Assembly (NCBI GenBank): GCA_045603225.1
Contig: JAZULT010000103.1
Span: 58,269 to 122,268 of the forward strand
DNA length: 64,000 nt
From: RGIG9115 sp045603225
GTDB taxonomy: Bacteria; Bacillota; Clostridia; UBA1381
Direction of reading: 5' to 3'
The stretch's first letter is position 1. Every line of letters starts with the position of its first letter. The translations under genes were made by a program, and so were the position numbers. The notes under the pieces were generated by a model. That model saw only the letters and a list, made by a program, of their open reading frames with translations, had not been told where the DNA came from and did no database searches. This document shows, one piece after another, positions 1 to 10,349 of the stretch.

Positions 1-1517
1 CTCTCGTCGCCCTGCACAGTCACGTCTATTTCGTACTTAGACCACATTCCGTCTGTTTCCACGGCTTTACGTCCCATCATGGAGTATCTTCTCCACGGGT
101 CTGCCAATGTCACACCCTGCATATCAATATCGGTTCTTGTTCCTGCCGCCCAGAAGCTGATTGTGTATGCGCCTGCATCAAGACTCATTTCTGACTGTGC
201 AAGACATATATTTTTCATTTTCTGAGAATTGTCAACGTGTCTTAAAACAATACTGTTATTTCCGTCATATGCAATCTCATCCGTTACACATGAGAAGGTC
301 ATATCTCCGTCTGTTTTTGCCGCGTCCCATCTGCTCCATCCGTAGAAATAGTCTTCATGGTCTTTTGTGTATACAGGTGCGTCCGGAGCCTCAGGCACTT
401 CGGGAGTGTCTCCGCCCGATTCTTTTGCTTCAAAGCTTCCGTTGTTAATAACATTTTCCGTTGTTCCCTTTTTAACAAGACTGATGTCATCTATATACCA
501 GCCATCTGTGTCACCGTCAACACAAAATGCTATTGTGTTATTTGTTTTCCCGTTGGGAACGGTTACGTCAAACACATACTTTGACCATGCACCGTCTGTT
601 TCCGCAGCCTGACGACCAAGCATGGAGTATTTTACCCACTCTTCACCGTTAAGAGTCACGCATTGCATATCAATATCGGTTCTTGCTCCCTTTGCCCAGA
701 AGCTGAGTGTGTATGTGCCTGTTAAATTCATGTTCTCCTGCACTACCGATACAGCCTTGAATTTTTTCGAGCTGTCTGTGTGTCTTATAACAACGCTGTT
801 GCTTCCGTCGTGTGCAGTTTCGTTTGTTACACATGAAAAATATTGTTTTTCATCCTTATCAGCTACATACCATTGTGCCCAGCCTGCAAGATAGTCTTCA
901 TAGTCTGTTGTATACGTCGGAATTCCGTTATCCTCAAAGCCGCCGTTTTTAACACGATTTACCTCAGTTCCGTCTTTCACAAGGCTTATGTCGTCTATAT
1001 ACCAGCCGACTGTATCTCCGTCAGCTACAAATGTCAGCGCTGTTTCACTTCCAAACATAGTCACTTCTATCTCATACCTGGACCATATTCCGTCTGTTTC
1101 AACAGCCTGACGGCCACGCATTGAATATTTTCTCCACGGATCTGCAAGAGTTACGCCCTGCATATCAATGTCACTTCTCGTTCCCGTTGCCCAGAAACTG
1201 ATTGTATAATTACCGGCTTCAAGACTCATTCCCGACTGTGCAAGACAAATATTTTTCATTTTTTGGGAATTGTCAACGTGTCTTAAAACAATACTGTTAT
1301 TTCCGCTGTGTGAAATCTCATTTGTCACGCAGGAAAACGTCAGATTTCCATCGGTTTTTGCGGCGTCCCATCTGCTCCATCCGTTGAAATATCCCTCATA
1401 TGCATTTGTATATTCGGGTACTCCGTCAAATTCTGATCCGAGAACCGTCTGCGGCATCAGAGACAATGTCATCATCATTCCCAATATCAGAGCAATTATT
1501 TTTTTATTTTTTACCAT
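1..1517 (-). CDS. Secreted protein with three carbohydrate-binding-module-like repeats (3' end beyond window)
   Basis: The frame is open from an ATG at 1517 to the left edge (505 codons seen, no stop). A GGAG ribosome site lies 8 nt upstream, overlapping the stop of the preceding gene. Residues 1-27 form a signal peptide (MVKNKKIIALILGMMM start, then VLGS). The rest is three copies of a module of about 160 residues with FxGWSRW, SCVTxE, NSSIVLRHxDxS, YTISFWAxGxRxDIDMQ, KYSMxGRQAVETDGxWSxYE and WYIDDISLV; this resembles CBM4/9-type beta-sandwich carbohydrate-binding domains. Modules 1 and 3 are much closer to each other than to module 2. It is probably extracellular and glycan binding; no catalytic domain is visible in the seen part. 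It is the last gene of a three-gene secreted-protein operon. Confidence 0.8.
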   Translation of the reverse strand, partial: MVKNKKIIALILGMMMTLSLMPQTVLGSEFDGVPEYTNAYEGYFNGWSRWDAAKTDGNLTFSCVTNEISHSGNNSIVLRHVDNSQKMKNICLAQSGMSLEAGNYTISFWATGTRSDIDMQGVTLADPWRKYSMRGRQAVETDGIWSRYEIEVTMFGSETALTFVADGDTVGWYIDDISLVKDGTEVNRVKNGGFEDNGIPTYTTDYEDYLAGWAQWYVADKDEKQYFSCVTNETAHDGSNSVVIRHTDSSKKFKAVSVVQENMNLTGTYTLSFWAKGARTDIDMQCVTLNGEEWVKYSMLGRQAAETDGAWSKYVFDVTVPNGKTNNTIAFCVDGDTDGWYIDDISLVKKGTTENVINNGSFEAKESGGDTPEVPEAPDAPVYTKDHEDYFYGWSRWDAAKTDGDMTFSCVTDEIAYDGNNSIVLRHVDNSQKMKNICLAQSEMSLDAGAYTISFWAAGTRTDIDMQGVTLADPWRRYSMMGRKAVETDGMWSKYEIDVTVQGDE

Positions 1518-1529
1518 CTTCTTCACTCC

Positions 1530-3989
1530 TTATCGTTTGATAATCATTTGCTTTACATTACCCCATGAAATGTTCACGAAAACATTCATTCCCGGAATGA
1601 TGTTATAAACACCTGAGCTTTCAATATCTCCCCGTTCATTGTACATCTGCACAGTTACGTTGTTATCTATTCTGAATGAATATTCCTCGCCATTAACATC
1701 AACAAGCATTCTGCCTTTAGCCGCATCTATCATAATAACCTTACCTGCTATATAAGACTGTGATGTATAATGTGTTCCGCCCTTGCCTGTGAAATTTTCA
1801 AGATCAAACACAAGCTCATAGGCATCTGCATAACCCTCTGAATTAAAACTCGCTTTAATAATGTTACCCTTTTCTACATCGTTAAAAATTGTATCATTAT
1901 ACCCTGTCAGGGTAATGTTTTCGAAATCACCTGCATTTCCCTTCAATCCGGCACGAGGCTCTCCGTCCACAACAATATCGGACTTCCCTGTTACTATAAA
2001 GAGTGCACTTTTAACCTGCGGTTCATACTGCATAACTACAATTCCCGAAAAACCGAATTCATCAATATCATACAATGAAATTTTGTAATCAACATCCGAG
2101 TGGAAGAATCCCACAGCATCTCTCACTTCATATACGCTCTGTAAATTATAATCCTGCGGAATTGTAACCAGTTTTGCATCGTTCTCAAGGTAATATTTAC
2201 ACTTACCTGCATCAGAGAATGAATTTACTCCCGATCTCCATGTATACCCGGACACCGGTGTTCTTGTGAAATTATTTTTATCAAAATTTGATGTTTCTGT
2301 TGCTGTATCTATATTTCTGATTTTACCTTCAGAATCAAATTTCAGTTTTACTACCTGTCCTTTTATATTTTTCAGAGCTTCGTATGCACTTGCAGGTGTC
2401 TTGTAAACTATTTCGTCAATCTCTGCTTTTCCGGCTACCGGGGCATCCACCCACACGCCGTCAAAATTCATATAAGATACATATGATACTTCATTATCTT
2501 CATTAAAATATGCCTTTCTCATAACAGCATATCCATCTTCTGTAACTTTCTTCCAGAAAGCAATATTTCCCAGCGCATCATAAAAGAATGTATATGTAGT
2601 GCCAAGGGTAATGCCTCCATCATCATTTACAAAACGTAAAAATGCGGGAGATACGGAATATTTTTCATCGTCAATGACAATTTCAAGTTCCTTCTCGTTA
2701 ATACCCTGAAGCATTCCCGATATTGTTTCTCTGCAGACAAGAATTTCGATTACTTCATTTTCAGCCGATTTGCTCCTTGCTACGCTTAAGACATCGCCTG
2801 CTTTGATTTCTGAAAACGCAACATTACCTGTTCCGTTGCTGATTGTATACTTCACATCTTTTGAGTCCGGCTCCAATGTTACCATCGGAAGATTACCGTC
2901 TGATGTGAATTTGTTATAAATAGTCTTGTCATATGCATCCACAGCATTTACAATCACAGTTTCGTAAGAGCTGATAAATATAACATCGTATTTTCCGTCA
3001 CAATCATTATCTACAAGACGAAGCATACCTGATTCGGGATTAAAGTCCGATACAGTATATTTTCCGTAAAACACTCCGTTATATATAACCCTCGGAATTT
3101 CTGCAATTTTAGCTTTTTTATATCCCGACTCCGAAAAATACTCAAGTGTCAGATAATCTGCCGAAATTCCTTCAATGTCATTTGCACTTATCTCAATCTC
3201 TTCATTTTTTCCTGTTCTTTCGCCAAGATACAGAATATCCGGTTCGTAATCGGTTCCGGTTGTTACATACGCTTCAACATTTTTTCCCAGAAGGTTGCTC
3301 TCGGGAACATAATTATTCAGTTCATAAAGAGAGTCATCGATTTTTACAAGACCCTCTCCACAGCCTTCGGATTTATCAGTTGATGTTATACTGTCTGCTG
3401 TCAACAATCCGTATACTCTGTGAATTCTGCGGTACTTTGACAGTATTGTATGTTCGTTCTCTATAACAAGCTTTCTCTGACCATTCTCTATTGTGGCTGT
3501 CATAGGTGATACCTCAAGCATATTATAAAACATCAGTCTGCATTCATCCACAGAAATTGACGTATCAACCGAAAGATTAATTCCTTTGGTTATTCCGAGA
3601 GATGATGCCACGGTTTTATATCCGTTTTTACCCATTCTGTCGGCGTGTTCTTTATATCCCGATACGGCAACTGCATATTCTACCGCCTCGCTCTTAGTTA
3701 CGTTTTTTCTTCCGTTATAGGATTCACCATACTTCAGTATTCCTATATCTCTTGCAAACTCCTCTAAATCAGGCTTGCTTTCCTTTCCGTACAGAAAGCC
3801 TGATAACGCTGTAAGAATATATTCATTTGTTGCCGGACCGAATGCAGTACCATCATCTATTTCAAGAGCTTTTAAAACCGACGTTTTTCTGTTCAATCCG
3901 TCTGTATTCCCTGCCAGAGCATAACTGCATGGGAGCACAGTCGTAATAAGTGATATCAAACACAAAAACGATATTATATTTTTCTTCAT
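1530..3989 (-). CDS. Large secreted protein with degenerate SLH-like N-terminus
   Basis: 819 residues beginning with a clear signal peptide (MKKNIISFLCLISLITTVLPCSYALA). Residues of about 30-160 look like weak S-layer-homology repeats (LGITKGINLS, ISVDECRLMFYNML); the remainder is beta-rich, with no transmembrane segment or recognised enzyme motif. The start is supported by GGAGG 8 nt upstream. It sits 19 nt after the SLH protein gene and 12 nt before the CBM-like gene, so the three are probably co-transcribed and exported to the cell surface. Proteins of this build are common in Clostridia as secreted proteins of unknown role; I do not recognise a function. Confidence 0.65.
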   Translation of the reverse strand: MKKNIISFLCLISLITTVLPCSYALAGNTDGLNRKTSVLKALEIDDGTAFGPATNEYILTALSGFLYGKESKPDLEEFARDIGILKYGESYNGRKNVTKSEAVEYAVAVSGYKEHADRMGKNGYKTVASSLGITKGINLSVDTSISVDECRLMFYNMLEVSPMTATIENGQRKLVIENEHTILSKYRRIHRVYGLLTADSITSTDKSEGCGEGLVKIDDSLYELNNYVPESNLLGKNVEAYVTTGTDYEPDILYLGERTGKNEEIEISANDIEGISADYLTLEYFSESGYKKAKIAEIPRVIYNGVFYGKYTVSDFNPESGMLRLVDNDCDGKYDVIFISSYETVIVNAVDAYDKTIYNKFTSDGNLPMVTLEPDSKDVKYTISNGTGNVAFSEIKAGDVLSVARSKSAENEVIEILVCRETISGMLQGINEKELEIVIDDEKYSVSPAFLRFVNDDGGITLGTTYTFFYDALGNIAFWKKVTEDGYAVMRKAYFNEDNEVSYVSYMNFDGVWVDAPVAGKAEIDEIVYKTPASAYEALKNIKGQVVKLKFDSEGKIRNIDTATETSNFDKNNFTRTPVSGYTWRSGVNSFSDAGKCKYYLENDAKLVTIPQDYNLQSVYEVRDAVGFFHSDVDYKISLYDIDEFGFSGIVVMQYEPQVKSALFIVTGKSDIVVDGEPRAGLKGNAGDFENITLTGYNDTIFNDVEKGNIIKASFNSEGYADAYELVFDLENFTGKGGTHYTSQSYIAGKVIMIDAAKGRMLVDVNGEEYSFRIDNNVTVQMYNERGDIESSGVYNIIPGMNVFVNISWGNVKQMIIKR

Positions 3990-4008
3990 CTCATATTCCT
4001 CCGTTAAA

Positions 4009-5661
4009 TTACTTTACAAACAAATTGTATATCATTACCGCCGCCTGAGCTCTTGTTGCTGTACCTGTCGGATTAAACAGATTATCTCCGACTCCGTTAA
4101 TTCCGCCTGATTCATATAAAGAAGCAACCGCTTCCTTCGCATAATCACTTATACCTGCATCATCTGCAAAAGTAATACTGTCACGTATTTTATTTAATTT
4201 GTCTGCATTTTTCGCAACACGATAGCACATTACAGCCATATCCTGTCTTGTTATGCATTCGCCGATTCCGAATGTATTTTCTGATATACCATTTACTATT
4301 TTACTGTTATAAGCACTTGCCACATAAGGATAATACCATGCATTCACATCAACGTCACCGAGTACGCATTCCGCCGCATCATCATATACGTCCGCGGCAA
4401 TAACAAGCATCTTTACAAACTCTTCTCTTTTTACAAAGTTATCAGGATTAAAGTTTCCAGATTCATCTCCTGCTACAATTCCTTTTTTTGCCATTGCGTA
4501 AATAGCCTCTTCAGCCCATTCAACGCCGTCAATATCACCAAAAGAAACAGTATGACTGACAGTCGGAATTGTATTCAGAGGATTAGCCGGTGCGTTCATT
4601 GTTCCGCCGCTGCCTTTGCTTCCACCGCCGCCACCGCCTCCGCCGGTGGTTTCTTTTTTCGGATTATCTTTTATTGCCTTTTCCATAACATCAATCAGGT
4701 CTGATACAGAAAGAGCTTCATTATATTTAAGAGAATATGCAATATCTTCGTTTATCGCAGTTTTATTTGATGAATTTATGTATTTGGTATATACCGAATC
4801 GGATTTAATACCGAGAGCCGAAGCATATCCCTTAATCTTACTCTCAAGCTCGTCAAAACGTGTGTTGTTTATAACATTAAGCATATTTGCTGTTTCGTAT
4901 GCTTCCTTCACTTCCGATACATCAGCATAAGGTCTGTTTGCATAGATGTAGTCACATACAAAATTCTTTGTTTCATCATCTGCATCCGTGTATCTGACAT
5001 TTTCAAAAGAAAATCCGAATTTTCCGATAATATCCGCATCCTTATCAGATGACACATTAATCTTCCGGATTATGAGTGTATGATTCAGAAGGCTGATAAT
5101 TTCCGAATCACTCATATCCTTATTGCGCAGCTCCGCAAATGCCTTGCATACGGAATCTGTCAGACCGATATCTCCGTTATTTACATCCTCTTCTTTGAAT
5201 TCATTATATATGTCAACATAAACACCCAATGCACTCAGAACATCTTTATTACTTTCATTTTCAATAACCGACCGGATATCGCTTCCGTTTTTAAGCTCAC
5301 CGATTACTTTATCACGGTCTGCAGGAAGAACGTAATACATACTCTCCACGTACGATTCTCCGCCGTCGTTTGTTATATGTAAATCGTACTTTCCGTTCAC
5401 TCCGCCGTCGAGTTCCCCGGGCATCACGAAATTAAATACTGCCCTGCCGTTATCATCCGCAAGAGCTTGCTTCATAGCAATAATATTTTCATCATCAAGG
5501 GATTTCCCTGATTTTGTCACTATCAGCGTACTCCATATTTCTTTTTCGGAATCAATCTCCACCGTTACCTTGTTACCGACCATCGAAACATCAGCAGCGG
5601 CAAAAGCATTCATGTGAATTGAAAATGCAATTAAAGCAACACATAAAATTTTCTTTTTCAT
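4009..5661 (-). CDS. S-layer homology (SLH) domain surface protein
   Basis: 550 residues: signal peptide (MKKKILCVALIAFSIHMNAFAA), a long alpha/beta region without recognised enzyme motifs, a Gly-rich linker at about 345-360 (GGGGGGGGSKGSGG), then three SLH repeats to the C-terminus (FGDIDGVEWAEEAIYAMAKKG; GDVDVNAWYYPYVASAYNSKI; FADDAGISDYAKEAVASLYESG). SLH triplets bind pyruvylated secondary cell-wall polymer, so this protein is probably non-covalently anchored to the wall. First gene of the operon that continues with the two secreted proteins to 1517; GGGAG lies upstream of the ATG. The export and anchoring call is strong; the function of the N-terminal part is unknown. Confidence 0.85.
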   Translation of the reverse strand: MKKKILCVALIAFSIHMNAFAAADVSMVGNKVTVEIDSEKEIWSTLIVTKSGKSLDDENIIAMKQALADDNGRAVFNFVMPGELDGGVNGKYDLHITNDGGESYVESMYYVLPADRDKVIGELKNGSDIRSVIENESNKDVLSALGVYVDIYNEFKEEDVNNGDIGLTDSVCKAFAELRNKDMSDSEIISLLNHTLIIRKINVSSDKDADIIGKFGFSFENVRYTDADDETKNFVCDYIYANRPYADVSEVKEAYETANMLNVINNTRFDELESKIKGYASALGIKSDSVYTKYINSSNKTAINEDIAYSLKYNEALSVSDLIDVMEKAIKDNPKKETTGGGGGGGGSKGSGGTMNAPANPLNTIPTVSHTVSFGDIDGVEWAEEAIYAMAKKGIVAGDESGNFNPDNFVKREEFVKMLVIAADVYDDAAECVLGDVDVNAWYYPYVASAYNSKIVNGISENTFGIGECITRQDMAVMCYRVAKNADKLNKIRDSITFADDAGISDYAKEAVASLYESGGINGVGDNLFNPTGTATRAQAAVMIYNLFVK

Positions 5662-5763
5662 TTATTTATACTCCCTTTCTTTCACATTAAAAGTAGTCTT
5701 TAAATCCCACTATTTAATTATTTTCAACATATTTGTGAGCAAAAATCGCCTAATATATGTATT

Positions 5764-5792
5764 ATATTATCACTTTTCTCCTAATTTATCAA
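5764..5792 (-). promoter_or_regulatory. Predicted promoter of the SLH operon
   Basis: On the minus strand TTGATA (5787-5792) and TAATAT (5764-5769) are separated by 17 bp, about 100 bp upstream of the SLH protein start. An overlapping TATAAT exists two bases on. Match by eye only. Confidence 0.45.
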
Positions 5793-5852
5793 TGTTATTT
5801 TTCATTCAAAAAGTATTGTTTTTTTACTTTATAAATTTTTTTTGTTTTTTCA

Positions 5853-5881
5853 TTGATTTTTCTTTAATTTTAATGTATACT
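5853..5881 (+). promoter_or_regulatory. Predicted promoter of the AraC-type gene at 5930
   Basis: TTGATT (5853-5858), 17 bp spacer, TATACT (5876-5881), 48 bp before the ATG. It is divergent from the SLH operon promoter in an AT-rich gap of 268 bp. Confidence 0.5.
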
Positions 5882-5929
5882 TAATATATCAATACAGGTT
5901 ATTCGGTTGATGAAGGGAGATGAGGTATT

Positions 5930-6811
5930 ATGTTTTTTTACAAAAAAAATGACCTGTTTAAAAGCAATGAAAGTGTACATATGGATTCTGTCAAAGAGCC
6001 AAGCGATTTTAACGATGAACATATTCACGATTTTCTTGAACTGGTATATACAAGATTCGGAACAATAAACCATAAAGTTGACGGATATACTTACAAAGCA
6101 ACCCCCGGCACTCTTTTGTTTATCAGCCCCGGTCAGATACATTCATTCCGTTCCGAAAATGAATGTGATTTTGTAAACATTCTTATAAAACAGGATTTCA
6201 TAAGCGACTATACCGTTGATAACGATAGCTTTTACAATATTTTTCGCTTTTTTCTTACCAAACCAGAAGATAAACTTTCGGTCGATTCTCAAATGGTAAA
6301 ATTCAAAGGCGATGATGCGTATGAAATAAAAAACATTATTAATTTTATGCTTTCTGCATCAGAGAAAGGCAAGCCCGGATACGCAACAATATTAAACGGC
6401 TATACACATGTAGTTCTTACTAAACTGTTTGATGCTCTGAATCAGAAAAACCCTGATGCAAACTATCCCAAGTCTGTTTTCTTTGAGGTGTTTGATTCGA
6501 TACTTGATTATATTGATAAAAATTATTCCGAACCCATATCGCTTAGTGCACTTGCCACACGATGTTATTTCAGTCCGTCATACATCAGCAGAGAATTTAA
6601 AAAAATTTCCGGTGTAGGTATTAAGGAATATCTTATAAATAAAAGAATTACTGAAGCGGCAAAATATTTAACGCAAACTGACCTTTCCGTTGAATCTATA
6701 CAATCCAAAGTAGGATTTTCAGACAAAACACGCTTCTATAAAGAATTCTCAAGATTTTATAATTGCACCCCATTAGAATACCGGAAAGCAAATGAAAACA
6801 AAAAAACATGA
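5930..6811 (+). CDS. AraC-family transcriptional regulator with N-terminal cupin domain
   Basis: 293 residues. The N-terminal half (about 20-110) is an AraC-type sensor cupin: HIHDFLELVYTRFGT followed by GTLLFISPGQIHSF. The C-terminal 100 residues are a two-helix-turn-helix AraC domain (ISLSALATRCYFSPSYISREFKK; ESIQSKVGFSDKTRFYKEF; CTPLEYR). Such regulators usually sense a sugar or oligosaccharide and activate transport or hydrolase genes. It is divergent from the secreted-protein operon and convergent with the dockerin protein, so either may be its target; that is inference only. GGGAGATGAG lies just upstream of the ATG. Confidence 0.88.
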   Translation: MFFYKKNDLFKSNESVHMDSVKEPSDFNDEHIHDFLELVYTRFGTINHKVDGYTYKATPGTLLFISPGQIHSFRSENECDFVNILIKQDFISDYTVDNDSFYNIFRFFLTKPEDKLSVDSQMVKFKGDDAYEIKNIINFMLSASEKGKPGYATILNGYTHVVLTKLFDALNQKNPDANYPKSVFFEVFDSILDYIDKNYSEPISLSALATRCYFSPSYISREFKKISGVGIKEYLINKRITEAAKYLTQTDLSVESIQSKVGFSDKTRFYKEFSRFYNCTPLEYRKANENKKT

Positions 6812-6942
6812 TTTACAGCATTTTAATTGAACCATATCCCGGGAAAACAAACTTATCTTCTTTCGCTGCAAGGTATTTATTTAGGACACCTTTACCCATT
6901 ACTATACCGATTCCGATATAGTATCCGCTATTTTTCCATACA

Positions 6943-6973
6943 AAAAATCGAGGAATTTTCATCCTCGATTTTT
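6943..6973. terminator. Bidirectional intrinsic terminator
   Basis: Perfect 12-bp stem (6943-6954 with 6962-6973, core ATCGAGGA/TCCTCGAT) with A-run and T-run on either side. It lies between convergent genes and can serve the AraC gene on + and the dockerin gene on -. Confidence 0.8.
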
Positions 6974-7011
6974 CGTTTGACTTTTTTAATCAGCCCATTT
7001 TGTATTATAAA

Positions 7012-10000
7012 TTATTTACCCCATGATACGAGTACGTATGAGATATCGTCAGCATCTATTCTGCCGTCACGGTTAAGGTCGTACTTAACGTAATCTACCA
7101 TATTAACCTTTTCTGTATCTTTATCATATCCGAAGTATGATACTACTGCCGCGAGGTCATATTTATCAATAATGTTATCCTGAGCAATATCACCTGCAAG
7201 GAATGTTACAGATCTGAGAGATCTTTGGAGATCTTCTTCGATGTAATCTTCTCTTACTTTTCCATCTGCTTTTTCAAGTGCATTGTTCCAGAACTTGAGT
7301 GTCTTATCGCTATCTACAACTGTTGTATAACGAGCTGTTCTGTAGCCTTCACCCTTAACTACAACTGTATATCTGTAGCCTGTTACAACATCAAATGTCC
7401 ATTCAGCTCTTGCATCTGAGTAATCGCTGTCATACTTAACATTTCCGGTATCTGTACCTGAGCCGACATAACCTGTGTAAACGTCACCGTTTGAACCTGT
7501 AACTGTTATCCACATATCGTTGTAATCAGCTGTCTTTCCTGCTGTGATATTGTTGTTGAAGTCAATACCGATTGTAAGCTTATTCTTCTTTTCTTCAATA
7601 TTTCCGCCTGTAATTACTGATTCATTAAGGTCAAGGTTACCCTGTTTTTCAGAAATCATTGCATTCGGAATATATTCAGATACAATGTTATCTTCAAGAA
7701 GTGCAGTCTTAACTTTACCGTCAGTTACCTTGAAGTCAAATTCTCCGTAACCGTCAAATGTTACTGTACCGATTAATATTTTAACACCTGAAGCATCAGG
7801 AGCTGTGTCACCGTCAAAGTTGAATACATAAACATCATCTGTATCAATATCAGATGTGAGCTGAACACCATCAACAGGAGCAAGTACATAGCTCATCTTG
7901 TTATTTGTAAGGTTGAATGTACCCTGAACAGTTGAAAGTCTGTTAATTGTCTTTCCATGTTCTGTAGCTTCTACATAAATGTTATATACTCTTTCATCAT
8001 CTGTAGGCTCAAACGCAAGCTTAACTTCACTTGTTATATTAGTTGCTGTAGGTCTTACGTACATTGTTGTATTGATTACGCTTGTATCATCTATTGAATA
8101 GTCTGTAAACAATTCAATTCCGTAAACTGAAATATTTTCTGCATTGATAACTGAATTATCAATATCGAGATAACCTGTATCTTCTGTATAGATAACACGT
8201 TCACTGTTTTCAGTTCCCTTTACATTAACTTCCGAATCAACAAAATTGAGGTCACCATATACATTGAACATTCCGAAAGCAGCAAATCCGTCAGAATTAA
8301 TTTCTACATCATTAAATGTAAGTGAACCCGTGTCAAATACGTGGAACAAACCGTGATCCGTAGAAACTTTATTTTCATTACTTACATTGACTGTACCATT
8401 TTCTATTGTAACATCTTCAGTAACGAGATATGCAGTACCATAATTTGATAAATTGCCGTATTCAGCTGTCATATCAAGTGTATAACCATTAAGGTCAATT
8501 GTTATAGCCTTATCAAAAGCTTTTGCTTCTGAAATTTCAATATCTGAAAGAAGTGTAATTACATCGCCATCATTTGCAGCTTCCATAGCTTTATTCAAAG
8601 AAGTATATTTTTTCGTACCTATTGAAGCAACATAAGTACCAACAGGAGCATTCTCAGGATAGAAAGCAGGGTTAACAGTGTAAGATACATTATCCGAAAT
8701 TATTTCAACACCATCAGCCATTACCGCTTCTCCGACAACTCCTGCACAATAATCAGTACCGCTTGTTATATTACCGGTAGTTTCACAATCCTTGATTATA
8801 ACATTATTTTTGTAGGGGTCGCTATATTTCTCACTTCCCCAACCTTCCCAGCCGTAACTTACGGTTGAACCGATAAATCCGCCTGCAACAACCGTACCCT
8901 CAACATTGCCCAAAGCATTACATCCGTCAAAAGTAACAGCTGAAGTGTAACTACTATTTGTCAGACGACCGACAAATCCTCCTGCGATATGTGCCTTTAC
9001 ATCACCATTAGCTTCACAGTTTACATAGCTTACAGTAGAGGTATGATTACCAACAAATCCACCTGCAACATTAGAACCTGTAACATCTACATCAGCAACA
9101 CAGTTAGTATATGTCTGCATAGCATATTCATAAGTTCTGGCTACAAAACCGCCAACCTTTGCATGATGGTTTACAGGATTTGCACTATCACTGCAACGCT
9201 CCACAATCTTACCGGAAACAGATACATCTGTATACTTGGTGTTAGGACTCTGAGAAGTACCAACTACACCGCCAACACGTGTTTCGCCAAGGTAATCGGT
9301 GGTTACATCAAAATCGATATTGGTAATGTCAACGTTTTCTACATTGTGACCATTGTCACTTCTCCAGAAATAACCTACAAGACCACCAACAAATGCTTCG
9401 TGAGCATTGGCAGTAATTTTGAGACCGTCAATGTTGCCATCCTTGAGGGTGATATAGCCATAGTAGGTATAGGGAGCATAACCACCTGCAAATACAGTAT
9501 ATCCTTCTGCATTGATGGTTGCATTGCTTACTTCAAAGGTGTCAACGAGCATGGGCGCTCTTGTACCGCCGTTGTTGGAAATGTTCTGTCCGCATACATA
9601 ACCGTTAATGGCAGCTGCACGGACCTCATTTCCTTCTGCATTACCGTCAATAGTCAGGTCAGAGACATTAATGTTCTTCATATTTGCGGGATAGCTGTAT
9701 CCAACAACACCGCCAAGTAGTGCAGATCCTGCTGTTGCCGTAGCATCAATGCTACATCCGACAACAGTGATGTTTTCGAAATTAATAGTAGCATCAGTAC
9801 GATATTCGCTGTTACTGCTTGCAATACCTACGACAGCAGCTGCACGTACCTTTGCACCTGTAGCATTGATATCGACATTGTTCATAGTAAGATTTTTAAC
9901 AGTACCCTTTTTAATGCCACCAAACAGACCGGCAAACACATTCCCGGTTGAGTCAATACTTATTGACATATTGCTGACAGTATTGTTACCGCCATCAAAT

Positions 10001-10299
10001 GTACCTTCGAAATAGCTCGCATCACTACCGATAGGTGTCCAGTCATAACCTTCAAGATCCACATTTACAGCAAGAGTAACTGTCTTCCCTTTAAAGCTGG
10101 TACCGCTATTAACAAGCTCTGCCAGACCTGCAAGTGCTTCCGCACTATTAAGCACATAGCTATCATCCTCTTCTGTATACCATGTTCTGTCCGTTGTGCT
10201 GTCCCATACATCTGTTTCATCAGCAAAAGCTGTGAAACTCATTGTACTCATAACCATTGCTGCAGCAATGAATGAGGACAACATTTTTTTCATTTTCAT
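7012..10299 (-). CDS. Large secreted GLUG-repeat protein with C-terminal dockerin
   Basis: About 1095 residues. I place the start at the ATG at 10299 because AAGGGA precedes it by 7 nt and the promoter -10 at 10350-10355 leaves too little room for an earlier start. Signal peptide: MKMKKMLSSFIAAAMVMS to TAFA. Residues of about 60-560 carry repeated GLUG-like motifs (FAGLFGGI, LLGGVVGYS, FVGGLVGYF, VAGGFVGN, IAGGFVGR, VAGGFIGS), then beta-helix-like strands. The last 65 residues are a type I dockerin: a weaker first loop (GDIAQDNIIDKYD) and a canonical second calcium loop (DLNRDGRIDADD). A dockerin predicts docking to a cohesin scaffold; none is in this window. The passenger is more likely adhesive than enzymatic. 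Confidence 0.8.
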   Translation of the reverse strand: MKMKKMLSSFIAAAMVMSTMSFTAFADETDVWDSTTDRTWYTEEDDSYVLNSAEALAGLAELVNSGTSFKGKTVTLAVNVDLEGYDWTPIGSDASYFEGTFDGGNNTVSNMSISIDSTGNVFAGLFGGIKKGTVKNLTMNNVDINATGAKVRAAAVVGIASSNSEYRTDATINFENITVVGCSIDATATAGSALLGGVVGYSYPANMKNINVSDLTIDGNAEGNEVRAAAINGYVCGQNISNNGGTRAPMLVDTFEVSNATINAEGYTVFAGGYAPYTYYGYITLKDGNIDGLKITANAHEAFVGGLVGYFWRSDNGHNVENVDITNIDFDVTTDYLGETRVGGVVGTSQSPNTKYTDVSVSGKIVERCSDSANPVNHHAKVGGFVARTYEYAMQTYTNCVADVDVTGSNVAGGFVGNHTSTVSYVNCEANGDVKAHIAGGFVGRLTNSSYTSAVTFDGCNALGNVEGTVVAGGFIGSTVSYGWEGWGSEKYSDPYKNNVIIKDCETTGNITSGTDYCAGVVGEAVMADGVEIISDNVSYTVNPAFYPENAPVGTYVASIGTKKYTSLNKAMEAANDGDVITLLSDIEISEAKAFDKAITIDLNGYTLDMTAEYGNLSNYGTAYLVTEDVTIENGTVNVSNENKVSTDHGLFHVFDTGSLTFNDVEINSDGFAAFGMFNVYGDLNFVDSEVNVKGTENSERVIYTEDTGYLDIDNSVINAENISVYGIELFTDYSIDDTSVINTTMYVRPTATNITSEVKLAFEPTDDERVYNIYVEATEHGKTINRLSTVQGTFNLTNNKMSYVLAPVDGVQLTSDIDTDDVYVFNFDGDTAPDASGVKILIGTVTFDGYGEFDFKVTDGKVKTALLEDNIVSEYIPNAMISEKQGNLDLNESVITGGNIEEKKNKLTIGIDFNNNITAGKTADYNDMWITVTGSNGDVYTGYVGSGTDTGNVKYDSDYSDARAEWTFDVVTGYRYTVVVKGEGYRTARYTTVVDSDKTLKFWNNALEKADGKVREDYIEEDLQRSLRSVTFLAGDIAQDNIIDKYDLAAVVSYFGYDKDTEKVNMVDYVKYDLNRDGRIDADDISYVLVSWGK

Positions 10300-10349
10300 G
10301 AAAAATCCCTTCTTTCTTTTTATTCTTTGATAAATCAAGATATATACAA

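Noticed and set aside
8989..9720. 243-codon frame on + with Ile/Cys/Thr-rich sequence
   Set aside because: Antisense shadow of the repeat-rich dockerin protein; no ribosome site and no recognisable domain.
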